A stretch of 64,000 nucleotides of DNA, from the NCBI GenBank assembly GCA_949128115.1, contig OX421963.1, positions 91,025,602 to 91,089,601 of the forward strand, written 5' to 3'. Made by a program: the position numbers and the translations under genes. The stretch is from Anaspis maculata. Its lineage: Eukaryota; Arthropoda; Insecta; Coleoptera; Scraptiidae. Below, in pieces: positions 31,812 to 42,739 of this stretch; the first letter of the stretch is position 1, and the number at the start of each line of letters is the position of its first letter. Under the pieces are notes generated by a model. The model did no database searches and had not been told where the DNA came from. It saw nothing but the letters and a program-made list of their open reading frames with translations.

Positions 31812-32620
31812 AATGCCCGAATACTAAACGATCGTTTACGGCTTTTTCAGTACATTCCGGGTTGAGTGGCGCAAGATAGATAATTCAGGAAGGGGAATGT
31901 TTTAAACGTTTATTAAGCATTAAAGGGTATTGAAAATAAACGGTGGATAATAATTAGATGACTAGAGTAAGGTGCTTACATTACGAAGTACACCACGTCG
32001 ACCGCGTGCATCGCAATGAACTTTTTCGAATTTGGCCTCGGCAGTCCCACACAACTACCACGCGATCGGCCCCGATCAAAAAAAAGAGTTCCTCTTTTCC
32101 CTCAAAGGTTTCACCACCTCGGTTCATTCTTCACCACTCGTTTGGATTTTTTCCACGGAAGGCAATGGACGGTGTCCTTTGACCGTGCCGGATGTGATTC
32201 TGCCCTCTTTGCAAAAACTGCACTTTGCGTTCCCGGTTCATTGCGATGTAAGAGGTGCAATGTACTTATTTATTGTATCGGGTGCGCCGTAAGTCGGTCA
32301 CACCGAGACATACCGGGTGAATCATGACTTGAAATTTTCATTTTTGACAATATCACCCTGCGAGAAGCGCGAACGAGGACTAGGTTTCGCTTACGCAAAA
32401 GCTAGTATTTTTAATGAAAACAAACTTTTTGGTCGTTTTAACACTTTATTCACATACACAACCATTTATAGTTAAGCTGTCACTTTTCGCTATAGCTAGA
32501 CACTTCAGTTATTATTTCGAGTGAGTAATTTCAAGCAGTGGTATCAAAAACCGGTGCGTGAAAAAGTTCCAGTTTGACGCGTCACAGGTTGGCTTCATAA
32601 ACCGAAATTTTATCGGGGAC
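31812..32620. other. Unassigned sequence, probably old transposon
   Basis: Overlapping plus-strand frames at 31,958-32,327 occur in all three phases and match nothing recognised. A GACGCGTCACAGG segment at about 32,573 belongs to the dispersed motif family. Confidence 0.4.
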
Positions 32621-32626
32621 TCTACG

Positions 32627-32846
32627 GGCCGTATTCATATCTCACTTTCAAGCTAAAAGCACTGTTAGAGGTGTGGTTTTAGGGGCTATCCATTCATATC
32701 TGAGTGTTCAAAATAACATATTACAATTACATACAGCCGTCCAATTGTAATATGTATTTTTGAAAACTCAAATATGAACGAACGGTCCCTAAAAGCGCAC
32801 CTCTAAATGCGCTTTTAGCTTAAAAGCGAGATATGAATACGGCCCT
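32627..32846. mobile_element. Palindromic MITE of ~220 bp
   Basis: Begins GGGCCGTATTCATATCTC and ends with the exact inverse GAGATATGAATACGGCCC. The two arms pair over about 105 bp with scattered mismatches (AGCTAAAAGC, TTAGAGGTG, ACATATTACAATT). CTACGG flanks both ends, suggesting a target duplication. The high arm identity suggests recent insertion. It lies in the likely 3' UTR of exon 15. Confidence 0.85.
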
Positions 32847-32972
32847 ACGGCTGCAACTCCTTCGTTTTCAACCCCCACAACCCAGAAAAAATTCAAAGCC
32901 GATTTTCTGACGCGCATCGAACTGGAACAAACATTTTTTGGTGCAGGAATGCAATATTTTCTAGGAATGTTG

Positions 32973-33229
32973 CTATTTCGGTGGTTCAAATTTCGGCGGT
33001 TCAAATTTCGGTGGTTCCGATTTTGGTGGTTCCAAGTTGGGCCCAATTTTATGTATGAGCCTCAAGTGCCTGTCCAAATCGGTTTTTCGCTTGGATTTGT
33101 ACGGGCACATGTGACATTCGAACTTGGGCTGCTGGCCGCAGACGTATTTGATGTGGCTGGTCAGGACCCCTAGGGTTTTCAGCACTTTTCCGCACAGGGG
33201 ACAGGCTAAGCTTGACCATTTTTCTTCTC
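32973..33229 (-). CDS. lola: lola-type alternative 3' terminal exon 15 with EPPKF repeat tail
   Basis: Longest exon of the set, 85 residues, after a TTTTTTTTCAG acceptor. It starts G-EEKWSSLACPLC: finger 1 C10, C13, H26, C31; linker CGQQPKFEC; finger 2 C39, C42, H55, H60. The C-terminus carries four consecutive copies of a 15-nt unit coding E-P-P-K-(S/F), ending at the stop. This is coding minisatellite growth not seen in any sibling exon. The nearest AATAAA is about 520 bp away (32445-32450 on the complement), beyond a palindromic MITE inserted at about 32,627-32,846, which implies a longer 3' UTR containing the MITE. Confidence 0.88.
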
Positions 33230-33234
33230 CTGAA

Positions 33235-33990
33235 AAAAAATTTCGGTTAATTCTACATTTAAAACAGCACGAAAGCCGGAAACGAGTGATCAAAGTATCA
33301 TGCAAGTGAAAGAATGACTACAAAATATGGTGCAGTGAATTTGTTAATCACATTTTGAAATGTAATCGGGAGAATTATAAGTAAATGTTTTGTCACAGTC
33401 AGGGACAGAACATTCGAAAAATTGTTGCTGTAAACAGCGAGTGAAGAGCATCAATTTTGTAGTGGCGTAAAAACAACTTCCGTTGTTCCAATTATCGCAC
33501 TTTTTTTAATTGCAAAAATTGAACACTATTCATATTTGAATATCCTGTATGTCAAGGCGCGAGTTGAATAACAACTTTTACGTGTGTCCAAAAGGATTAA
33601 AGATTTGAGCAGTTCATTCATTTGTGATCTCCTCGAATTCCAGTGCAAGCTCGGCAGTTTTGGGAGATTTTCTCAGAAGCTTCCTGAAATATTTGTATGA
33701 ACCACTCGAGTTGATCAATTCCTGATAACTATAGTTTGATTCTGTTTATTGACTTGTTTCCATTCATGAATTCACGTAACTTGTCCAATCGAATAAATTG
33801 TTATTATGCTTTGAAATTTGTTCACTTCGCTGCGAGTATGAGATTTAGATAAAAAGAGCCAGAGACATTTCTAGAGTAAACATGGATGATTTGACTTAAC
33901 GAGTAGACATGAGGAAATAATTCAAGGTGTTAACATAAGGTGATGCAACGAGAGATAGATAATGCAATGTCAAGTGTGTAAGTTGATACT
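33235..33990. other. Unassigned intronic sequence
   Basis: AT-rich, no exon, frame or repeat recognised. Confidence 0.4.
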
Positions 33991-33994
33991 GTTC

Positions 33995-34535
33995 GGGAGG
34001 ACAGGGCCGATGCCCAAGTTCTGTATATTGTTGAAAATCTTGCACAGTCACTTGGAAAGTGCCGCAAAATCGCTGATATTAGTCGATATTCTGCCGAAAT
34101 TACTTGGGTTGCTTGAAAGACGCTCAAATCGGCAAGAAATTTAACAAAATTGCTGCAAAATCGCCCAAACATCCATAAAGTTGCACAAAAGTCGGCCGAA
34201 AATGGCAACAATTGGTAGAAAACAGTTACAGCCGTCAAAATCGCTAAATTTCCTTGACTCAACATATTTGTCGAAACAACCAGAATTGGTCTGAAATCGT
34301 CAAAGATTTCCAGAAAATCACAAGAATCTTCAGGAAATAGCCTAAATCCTGCGTTACTATTCTAAGCGGCCAAAGCTTGCCAAAAAATTGCCAAAATAGC
34401 TGAGAACGGCTCGAAAAGAACTAAAAAACAACAGAATCGTTAGAATTATCCAACCGTATCGAAAAGCGCTTCAAAAATTGCCAAAACGTTTCTGAAAATC
34501 GCCGAAATGGCGAATATAGAATTGCCCGGGAAATA
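33995..34535 (+). repeat. AAAATCGCC-type degenerate array, left block
   Basis: Irregular units such as GCAAAATCGCCAAAATTGC. It contains the tag CTTGCACAGTCACTTGGAAA followed by CGATATTCTGCCGAAATT, which recurs in the right block. Confidence 0.75.
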
Positions 34536-34544
34536 CTAAAAAAG

Positions 34545-34885
34545 GGTTTGGTATAACTCATCAACACCCAACTCATTGACAGGATAACTTGCCGATTACC
34601 AACTCATCGATAAGATAACTCACCGACAAGACAGCTCACCGACAAAACAACTCACCGACAAAACAACTCACCGACAGGACAACTCACCGACAAGACAGCT
34701 CGCAGACAGAACAACTCAACGACAAGACAACTCAACGACAGGATAACTCGCCGACAGGACAATTCATCGACAGAATAAGTTGTCGACACCCAACTCATCG
34801 ATAGGATAACTTGCCGACACTTGACTCATCGCCAGGATAACCTGCCGACACCCTACTCATCGACAGGAAAACTTACCGACAGCAC
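34545..34885 (+). repeat. 16-18-bp minisatellite, left foldback arm
   Basis: Units AACTCACCGACAAGACA / AACTCATCGACAGGATA, about 19 copies. The same unit is present in reverse complement at 35,463-35,650, so the two blocks form inverted arms around about 580 bp. Confidence 0.85.
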
Positions 34886-34889
34886 CTGA

Positions 34890-35460
34890 CTCTGTCCCTG
34901 GTGTTTTAGATTCGAAGAACTTGATTATCTGACTTGAGGAGCTTGTGGTGTGGTGATGAGCGCGTTCGACTACCACACCAACGGTCTTGAGTCCAAGTCC
35001 AACTGTGCGGATTCTCGTCTCAAAAACAAACAAATAATGATTGCTAAATGCAAGACGCACGTGTGTCGTATAGTATGAACCCCGTGCCGACTCCATGCGA
35101 TGTTACACAGCTTTACCATGTGCAAGTTGTCTTCGAATCAAAGAACTTGATTGCTTGACTTGATCTGACCTGGTCTACAAAAAAAAACAACTGGGACCTG
35201 ACGAGGTCCATGTATACGGCTTTAATATGTCCAAGTTGTCTTTAAGGCGATTCACCTTGCATTTTGTGTTTAGGGAACACCACTTGGCAGAGTTGTAGTA
35301 TGGACTTGGACATATCAAATCAGCTTTCTAGCCAAATTTGCACCCCGTGTAGGGTGGCGCGGGGGTCTCTGAAAGTTGGGAGTACAAGAGTTTTTTCAAA
35401 CCATGCCACGATGATTATTTTCGTAAATTGTTTAGTGTTATCGTATAAGTTTTATTGTTG
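34890..35460. repeat. Central segment of the foldback with possible tRNA-derived SINE
   Basis: GTGTGGTGATGAGCGCGTTC followed by GGTCTTGAGTCCAAGTCC has the layout of degenerate pol III A and B boxes. Two internally repeated pieces (AAGAACTTGATT near 34,916 and 35,143; CAAGTTGTCTT near 35,123 and 35,230) are seen. No coding frame. Confidence 0.35.
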
Positions 35461-35462
35461 AT

Positions 35463-35650
35463 AAATCGTCCTGTCGTCAAGCTGTCCTGTCGATTAACTG
35501 TCCTGTCGGTGAAATGTCTTGTCAGTGAGTTGTCTTGTCGGCGAGTTGTCTTGTCAGTAAGTTGTCTTGTCAGTAAGTTGTCTTGTCAGTAAGTTGTCTT
35601 GTCGGCAAGTTATCCTATCGATGAGTTGGGTGTCGACGAGTTGTCCGATT
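35463..35650 (-). repeat. 16-18-bp minisatellite, right foldback arm
   Basis: GTCTTGTCGGCGAGTTGTCT-type units, reverse complement of the block at 34,545-34,885. Confidence 0.85.
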
Positions 35651-35654
35651 TCCC

Positions 35655-37590
35655 TAAAAAGAGCTGGAATCGACAGAGTTATCGGACAATCAGAATCAAA
35701 CGCAAAATTACCAAAAAAAATCACTACATTCATGAAAAAGATGCCAAAATCCTGCAAAATGACTGTAGAATTGCTTGAAATATGCAACCAAAAGGAAGTA
35801 GAATCGCCAAAATTATCAAAAAATTGAGAAAAATCATACCAAGAATCTCCACAATTCCCAGAAAATAACCGGAATCACATAATGCTTCAATAATATCATC
35901 CAAAATTGCCAGAATTGTCCGAAAATTGCGAAACTAGTTTCAAAACTTCTCAAAATCACCAAAATTGCTGAAAATTCTTGCACAATCGCTTGAAAATTGC
36001 TACAAATATGCCAATATCGTTCGACGTTAGCCAAAATTGACAGATTGCTCGAAAATCACTGAAAATGATAAAAATACCTGAAATATTGCCTAAACTGCTG
36101 CAAAATCGCTGAAAAATTGCCAACATTCGGAAAAATCACTCAACTTTCCGCACAATCGCTTGAAATATGCTGCAAAATCGGTGATATCGGTCGACGTCTG
36201 GGAAAGTTACCAGAACTGCCCCGACAATCACTCAAATTGACGTAAAAATGCTCAAAATTGCTGCAAAATTGCTCAAAAGTCGCCGAAATTGCATCAAAGT
36301 CGGCAAAAATTGCCACAAGTGCCAGAAAATAACTAGAGCCGCAAAAACTGCTGTGAAATCGTGGAAATATCGGCAAAACATCTACAAAGTCGCTGTTATT
36401 GCTTCATATTTGCCAAAATTGCTCTGAAATTGCTGAATTTACAAAAACATCCTGCAAAATTGTCAAAATACCGCCAGAATTGCCAGGCGATCGACAAACT
36501 TTCTGCATAATTGCTCGGCGTCCGCCAGAACTGCTCAGCGTCGCCAAAAGTCGTGTTAGTCGTCTCGAAATGCGCCAGATTTGCCAGCTAATCGCCAAAA
36601 TCACCAGAAAAAAAGCCAGAATCCCTTATGTTGTATTGCTGTAACGGAAACATTACCGGAATTGTAACAAAACCATTAAAAATTGCCGGAAAAGGAATGA
36701 CATCGCTCGATGCTATTACCTAAATAGCCCAAAATTATCGTTTAGTTAATAAAAGACTAGGATCGTCAAAATTACCGAGTCAATGACAAGATAGCTCAAA
36801 AAATTGACAAAATTTGTCAAAAATCGCCAAAATCGCTGCAAAATTGACCTGAAAACGCTAAAAACTGGAAGAGTCACAAAGAGTCTTCAAAATCACTAAA
36901 AAAAAACTCAAAATTGCCATCAAATCACGAGAGCAATCAGAAAATAGACAATTCTTGCAAAATTGCTTGAAAAATTGCCATGACATGGCAAAAAATTGCA
37001 AAATGGTGAAAAATGTCAGGGTAATGCATGGCTTGAAATATGCAAAAGAGAAGAGCTAGAATAGCCAGAATCATCAGAAAATTGTCAAAATCGTCCACAA
37101 GAGCCGCCATTATTGCATGAAAATTACTGGAATCATCATCAAAGTGCTAAAAGTCCTGCAAAATTGTTCAAAAATTTCCAAAATTGTTATGGAAATGCTA
37201 AATTTTGCAAAAACTGAGAATATCGCAAAATTTTCTTGCACATTAGCTTGAAAATCGCCAAAACTATGCTGATATCGCTTGACATTTGCCGAAATTGCAA
37301 AAACTGATCGAAAATCGCTGTGATTGCCGGAAAATTCCCCTAAATTGCTAAAAAATCTCTCAATTGCCAAAATTGCACGAAAGCCTGCAAAACTGCGCTA
37401 TAATACCCAAGCCTCTTGCACAATCGTTTGGAATACGCTGCGAAATGGCTGATTCGGTCGATGTTTGGGAAAATTGGTTTCCAATTTTCATCTCAGAATT
37501 TTCTAGAAAAGTTGATGAAAGAATGATATTGCGGAAATTTTCGCCAGAACGCCGACGAAGCGGCTCCCCATGCAGGAACTTTCCGTACAA
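35655..37590 (+). repeat. AAAATCGCC-type degenerate array, right block
   Basis: Same unit and orientation as 33,995-34,535. A compound tag (TTGCACAATCGCTTGAAA, then ATCGGTCGACGTTTG-like sequence) recurs at about 35,975, 36,150, 37,237 and 37,415, showing larger-scale duplication. No gene. Confidence 0.85.
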
Positions 37591-38560
37591 GATCGGCGGA
37601 TTCAGAGATCAATTCACGATCCATGTGACCGGGTGAAGATCGAACGGGTCTTGTGAAAAGACACGGAGATGAACAGCATCAATTCATCAATAATTCCACA
37701 TTGTGGCGTTTCAACACAAAACATCTAAAGAACCAATGGAGATATTGTCATGAACGGGTTAAAAGACAATTATAAACCAGGCATAAAAGGGTTAGGTGCC
37801 AAAAATCCGACCGAACAATGGATTTGGATGAAGGCGGGACAACCCAGCTAGTTAAAGTTGCAGCTCACTCCAAGAGAAGATAGCGCGAGACCCACCGAGC
37901 CAATCAGAAAATAGAACCACTGTCGGAGCAAGAGTATAAAGGGGACAACAGCACATCTCGGCGAGAGACCGGCGGCAAAAAAAACGCATCTCTACGAAGG
38001 CCCGTGCTAGCCGAAGGAAAATCGGTCCGTACAAGATCGGAGTATTTAGAAATCAATGCACGACCCATGTGACCGAATAAAGATCGAACGGGTGTTATAG
38101 AAAAACACGAAGATCAACGGTATCAATTAATCAATAATTCCACGTTGTGGCGTTTTAACACAAAACCTTCCAAGAACCTATGAAGATATTGTCATTAACG
38201 GGTTAAAAGACAATTATAAACCAGATACGAAAGGGTTAGATGCCAAAAATCCAACAGAACAATGGATTTAATGAAGGCGGGACAACCCACCAGTTACAGT
38301 TGCAACTCACTTCAAGAGAAAATAGTGCAAGACCCAACAAGCCAATTAGATAGTCGAAACGCTGGCGGAGCAAGAGTAGAGAGGGGACAACAGGGGACGA
38401 AAACAACGCACCACTACAAAGGTCCGTACTAGCCAGAGCAAGTACTTTCCGTGCAAGATCGGCGGATTGAGAGATCAATGCACGACCCATGTGACCGGAT
38501 GAAGATCGAACGGCTCCTATAAAAAGACACGGAGATTAACGGCATCAATTAATCAATAAT
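37588..38560 (+). repeat. ~430-bp tandem repeat, about 2.3 copies
   Basis: Unit starts at 37,588, 38,030 and 38,452 with CAAGATCGG(C/A)G; each has CCATGTGACCG, GATATTGTCAT(G/T)AACGGG, GACAATTATAAACCAG and GAAGGCGGGACAACCCA in order. A diverged relative lies at 14,190-14,600. Confidence 0.8.
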
Positions 38561-38561
38561 T

Positions 38562-39040
38562 CGGCGAGAGTGGCGAAAGCCCTTCCCAGTTTTATTTTCA
38601 AAACTTATAAGAACGTATTCCTCAATTCAGTTGTGCAAATTATTATAGCCCGCGTCAATGTAAGTGAGAACCCACAAGTTTGTAATCTGTCAACCTTGCC
38701 CGGCTAAAACAGCTGAATAAATTTAAGGCCTCAGAGGCTCCAGTATGACGCTACTGTTTCCACCTCAAAGAATCTTGAAAAAATCAATGGAAACAGACAG
38801 CTCTGTATTTGATTCTGGAAAGCTTCAATTTGGAGTGTCGCAAGCTAGGAATAGTAATAAAAAATAGGGGCTTCAGTGGTTCCAGTGTTAATTTTTGTGT
38901 TTCCAATCCAGAGGATCAACACAAAAGCCCACAGATTATGTTTCTGTGCGTTGCAAGCTGTTGGGATGGAAACGATTGCAATGTTGCAATTTTTCAGGGA
39001 CACCCACACCGGACAGAAAGCTACATGTTGAACAATCAGA
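38562..39040. other. Unassigned sequence left of exon 16
   Basis: Includes one relative of the GATGTGTCACAA motif near 38,830. No exon or gene recognised. Confidence 0.4.
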
Positions 39041-39226
39041 CATTTATTGTAATAATCACAACAAAACATGGCACTGCGCCCAGTCACTGGAGAAGCAAAC
39101 GTCAAGGACAGAACATTTGTTACACACCGAAAACAAAAGAAAACATCACAACAAGCGTCACGGTTACGCGCTTACGCGTGCCGAACACAACTACACTGCG
39201 AACGAAAAGGAACACCGGAAGCGTCG

Positions 39227-39447
39227 CTATTTGCGGCTCTTGTAGTACGAAAACGAGCCGTGTCGGTACAGTATGTGTTTCTGCACCGGCTGCTTTTGTT
39301 TGGAAGCGTAAGCGCAGTAGGGGCATTTGAATCCCGGCGGTTTGCCGCACTCCAGACGCACGTGGCGGCTCAAATTTCCCTTGTGCTTGTACTGCCGGTT
39401 GCAGTTCAGGCAGCGATACGGAAACGCCGGATCGAGGTCCATCGTAC
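39227..39447 (-). CDS. lola: lola-type alternative 3' terminal exon 16 (finger pair)
   Basis: TTTTAG acceptor (TAG type) followed by 73 residues beginning G-TMDLDPAFPYRCLNC. Finger 1 C13, C16, H29, C34 (YKHKGNLSRH); linker CGKPPGFKC; finger 2 C42, C45, H58, H63 (YASKQKQPVQKHILYRH). AATAAA at 39043-39048 on the complement is 179 bp past the stop. Finger 1 resembles exon 8 and finger 2 resembles exon 13, so it links two subfamilies. Confidence 0.9.
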
Positions 39448-39814
39448 CTAAAACAACCAATACTTACAACGGTTTCTTTTCGAGCGCCTACTAAAAAAAA
39501 CAAGCAATGCTTCTACTGGTCAGAGGTAAAACCAAACGGATTAGTTCACAAAGATTTATTATAACAAAAATATTCTTTGAGTATAACAAAACAGTTTTTT
39601 TTTTTAGGGACGGGAGTAGGCTTACAAGCTAACTTATTGGGCAGTTTGTGATTTTCACGTAGTACTGAGAAAAGTTACGTGGAACCGAGCATGTTGTCAA
39701 CAGAAAGCTCCTCAGTTGCAGAAGAAATTGGACGTTTTACGTTGCGTACAAAGGTGAAGATTGCAAACTGCCTATAATTCTAAACAGTAACTTAAAAGCT
39801 AAATGCAACTGAAG

Positions 39815-40014
39815 CTACACGTAGATGTATTCTTCCAGGAGGTCCGCGTGTCTTCTGCGCACGTGCTTATCGAGGTCGCCCTTTCTGCTGGCCGCATACG
39901 AGCAGTGTGGGCAGGGGAATTGGGGTTCCGTGTCGCACTGGTACTTCTGGTGGTTGTACAGACTGGACTGGTGCTTGTACGTCCGGCGGCACTTTGAGCA
40001 AACGTAGCGTCGAT
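39815..40014 (-). CDS. lola: lola-type alternative 3' terminal exon 17 (finger pair)
   Basis: Sixty-six residues beginning D-RRYVCSKC after TTTTCCAG. Finger 1 C6, C9, H22, C27 (KHQSSLYNHQKYQC); the linker departs from the family in having D for the usual G after the last ligand (CDTEPQFPC). Finger 2 is C35, C38, H51, H56 (ASRKGDLDKHVRRRH). The SLYNH core foreshadows exons 19-24. The tail DLLEEYIYV is acidic and hydrophobic. AATAAA at 39555-39560 on the complement is 255 bp downstream. Confidence 0.9.
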
Positions 40015-40550
40015 CTGGAAAACGAAGCGTTACCAAACAGACGGACAAGACAAGAATGAGAAGCGAGCAACCCAGACCGAAAGTGCGTTAGTAAATGTGC
40101 CCCAGTGAAAAGTATCTGGATGCGAAAGGTAAAACCAGCAGACCAGCAAAGTGATTGGAAGCCCTTCAAAATTCGACTAGTTTTGTGAAATTTCAAAAAG
40201 TTGCCAAGCCGCCTAGGGGTTGAATTTACTTGTCTTTTCATTGCAGCGTTTTCTAAAAAAACCTGCTTGATTTTAGCACAGTTCTGTAATTGACTTACTA
40301 GTTTTCACCGGCCCCGACTTGCCGCTTGGTGATAGCAGCTTGGCAACAACACGGCTATGACACCTTTCACTAGAACACTATGAATGTTCAAAGGCAAGGA
40401 AGTTGGCTAGTGAAACAACACAGCTATTGGAATGATTTTATTATTATAACATAACGAAAAGCAATTTAATTCAGCGAACGGTAAGTTAGGGACTACCACC
40501 GTGGCTTGGGAAAACTAAAAAAAAAAACTCTGAAAAATCCCAGCAAATTC

Positions 40551-40768
40551 CTAACGGGATCCGTAAGTCTCTTTGACCCAGTCGCTGTTGATGACCAGGT
40601 CGTGTTTTCTCTTCATGTGGTTCTTCAGGTTCGACAGGCGGGTGAGGGCGTAAGAGCAACAGGGACAGGGAAACTTGCGAGGGACCATGCAGTCGTACTT
40701 CGTGTGCGTGTACAAGCTGTTTTTCGACACGTATTGCTTGCCGCATTTCCGGCACGAGTACGCGAAAT
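40551..40768 (-). CDS. lola: lola-type alternative 3' terminal exon 18 (finger pair)
   Basis: Seventy-two residues beginning D-FAYSCRKC after a TTTGTCCACAG acceptor. Finger 1 C6, C9, H22, C27 (YVSKNSLYTHTKYDC); linker CMVPRKFPC lacks the usual CG; finger 2 C35, C38, H51, H56 (LTRLSNLKNHMKRKH). The tail LVINSDWVKETYGSR is charged. AATAAA at 40437-40442 on the complement is 109 bp downstream. Immediately upstream in the intron (40,802-40,850) is sequence like a retroelement zinc knuckle, so a transposon remnant abuts the acceptor region. Confidence 0.89.
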
Positions 40769-40801
40769 CTGTGGACAAAAATAAAACACCAGAGTCAATA
40801 T

Positions 40802-40855
40802 CTGTTACAAATGTATAAGACGGGACATTTTGCGAAAGAGTGCCCACAGGTATCG
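40802..40855 (+). pseudogene. Retroelement Gag-type CCHC zinc-knuckle remnant
   Basis: Plus-strand codons give CYKC and, in the next frame, GHFAKECP, the two halves of a CCHC knuckle interrupted by a single-base frame break. It lies 31 bp upstream of the exon 18 acceptor, antisense to lola. It could instead derive from a cellular CCHC gene; too short to decide. Confidence 0.4.
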
Positions 40856-40859
40856 ACAA

Positions 40860-41610
40860 GGAAGTCCCCGAGCCCAGCTTTTGAGACGACATTTTGAAGT
40901 GTCTGTGGGTAAGTATATTACATACGGTGGAAGCTTTGATATATCCCTTTCGAGTTGTGGATTATTGAAATTCACTTATATACAGTGGTGAGAAGCAATT
41001 AGTAGAACAGTTCAAGTAAATGATAATCGTCAATCTCTTACTAAAAACGAGACCAGACAGTCTATTGATTAGGATTAATTGTTTTCCGTTGTCGCAGATG
41101 ATGCCAATAGCCGGAAGGCTAAGGACTCGGCTAAGCAAGAAGCATTTCGAGCAGTGTGGTTACGTTTTTGTACAAAAATATATGATATGAACTTGATAGT
41201 AGAATGATGATGAGTGGACAATGGCATTATAAGAGAATATAGGAAAAAAGGAGTTGATAGTGTGGTGTACAGCTTAAGATTAAAAAAAAAAGGAAATTAT
41301 AATTTGGGGCAAATTAGACTTGGTTTAGGAATGCGAAGAATATCGATTTTTGCCGCCTGGTGTCGAAAGTGACACCGCACACCAGCATATGAGCTTGGCG
41401 GTCAGGGGAGATTTTAGCAAAGGGAATGGAATGGAAGGAATGGCCCAAGAGAAGAATTCGGGAATGTCGGTGAGAGGTGGTTGATGTGAGGTCGAGACAA
41501 ACGGATGTGTTTGGCTAGTAAAAAAATTATGACTCGTCAACAATAAGTTGTTCATAGTTGTAGTGCATCAGTTACGAGAAAAGGAAACATTAAGGCAAGT
41601 CTGATTTCCA
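40860..41610. other. Unassigned intronic sequence
   Basis: No exon or repeat recognised. A weakly open minus-strand frame near 41,325-41,555 has no recognisable features. Confidence 0.35.
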
Positions 41611-41611
41611 T

Positions 41612-42735
41612 TGTAATCAAATGATAATTGTTCAAGTGGGGTTGAAGTTATTGTTTTGTTCATAAACAATAGTAGGTTTTGTTCTTGATATTTCGAACAG
41701 CCATAGGAAGCGCCAAAACAATTCAATTTCCTGTAGTTGATCTGAGCTTTTGAATACGGCCCCTTGTTTTCAGCTACCTACCTTCAAGACGCCAGAGAAT
41801 GGTGAAAGCTTCAGTAACCCTTTAGAAAGATCTCGTTTCCGGCAGGTTGAATTCAGGTCAGTTCTGCTGAAAATTCAGCGCTCTCGACATATATTTGAAT
41901 CAAATCTAGGCGACAATCTCTCATGCGTGATCTCCCCCATAGAATAAAATATTCAACCCTTTTCGCACGACAAGGAGTTTATAAGCATTAAGGTTGAGTT
42001 CCTCAAAAGAGAACCCCTTGAACTGTGCCAAGAAAATTCAGTGTCGCTTCGAAAAACGCTTCAAGATAGAAAGGAACATAGCATCATTTTTGAAGGTTGC
42101 TTAATTAGAGGCTCACCGCGATTAATTGTACACCTGATTTCAGATTTGCGTGAAGTGATTTAACTCAGCGTGACATAGAGCTGCTGGATAAGTCTGTAAG
42201 TTCAAACTACAGCACCAGACGAATATAGAAGCTATGGAATGTCAACACTCAATTTTTATGTAAATTATTTGATCAATGATTAAAATAATGGCTATAATTT
42301 CGAAATACCAAAAATATACTCAGTGAACAACTATCTCTCTCTAAGTACAACTAAATAATAAAGATTTCTTTTCGGACAAGTGAAAATGGGCTAGAAAGAA
42401 GGAAGGGTTTAAATTTAAATATCGACGAGGTCTTGATTAATTATGCCAGGAATTACACTCAAGCGCGTTAGGAGATGGGTTCACCAATAGCTCTGAAAAT
42501 AAAGAAGAATGCGAAACGGAATTAAATTGGGAGGGTTGAGTTAATTAGTAGCAGGGTTTCTCACGTAATTAGGGTGTGCTTTCTTTCAGAAACCGAATGT
42601 GAAATTGAATTAACTAATTCCTATCGTTAGCTGGTTTCAGCACGCCTGTAAATTATGTAATGAATAATTAAGGTTTTACTTATTCAAATTGGCGATGATT
42701 GATCGACTTGTAATAAAGGTGAGGTGTGGTTAAAT
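41612..42735 (+). repeat. 1.1-kb dispersed repeat, copy 2
   Basis: Colinear with 17,188-18,290, same orientation, moderately diverged with many small indels. The two copies are 24.4 kb apart, each between lola exons. Confidence 0.7.
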
Positions 42736-42739
42736 GACT

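Noticed and set aside
31958..32327. Overlapping plus-strand frames of 74-103 codons
   Set aside because: All three phases are open in the same stretch, with no recognisable domain.
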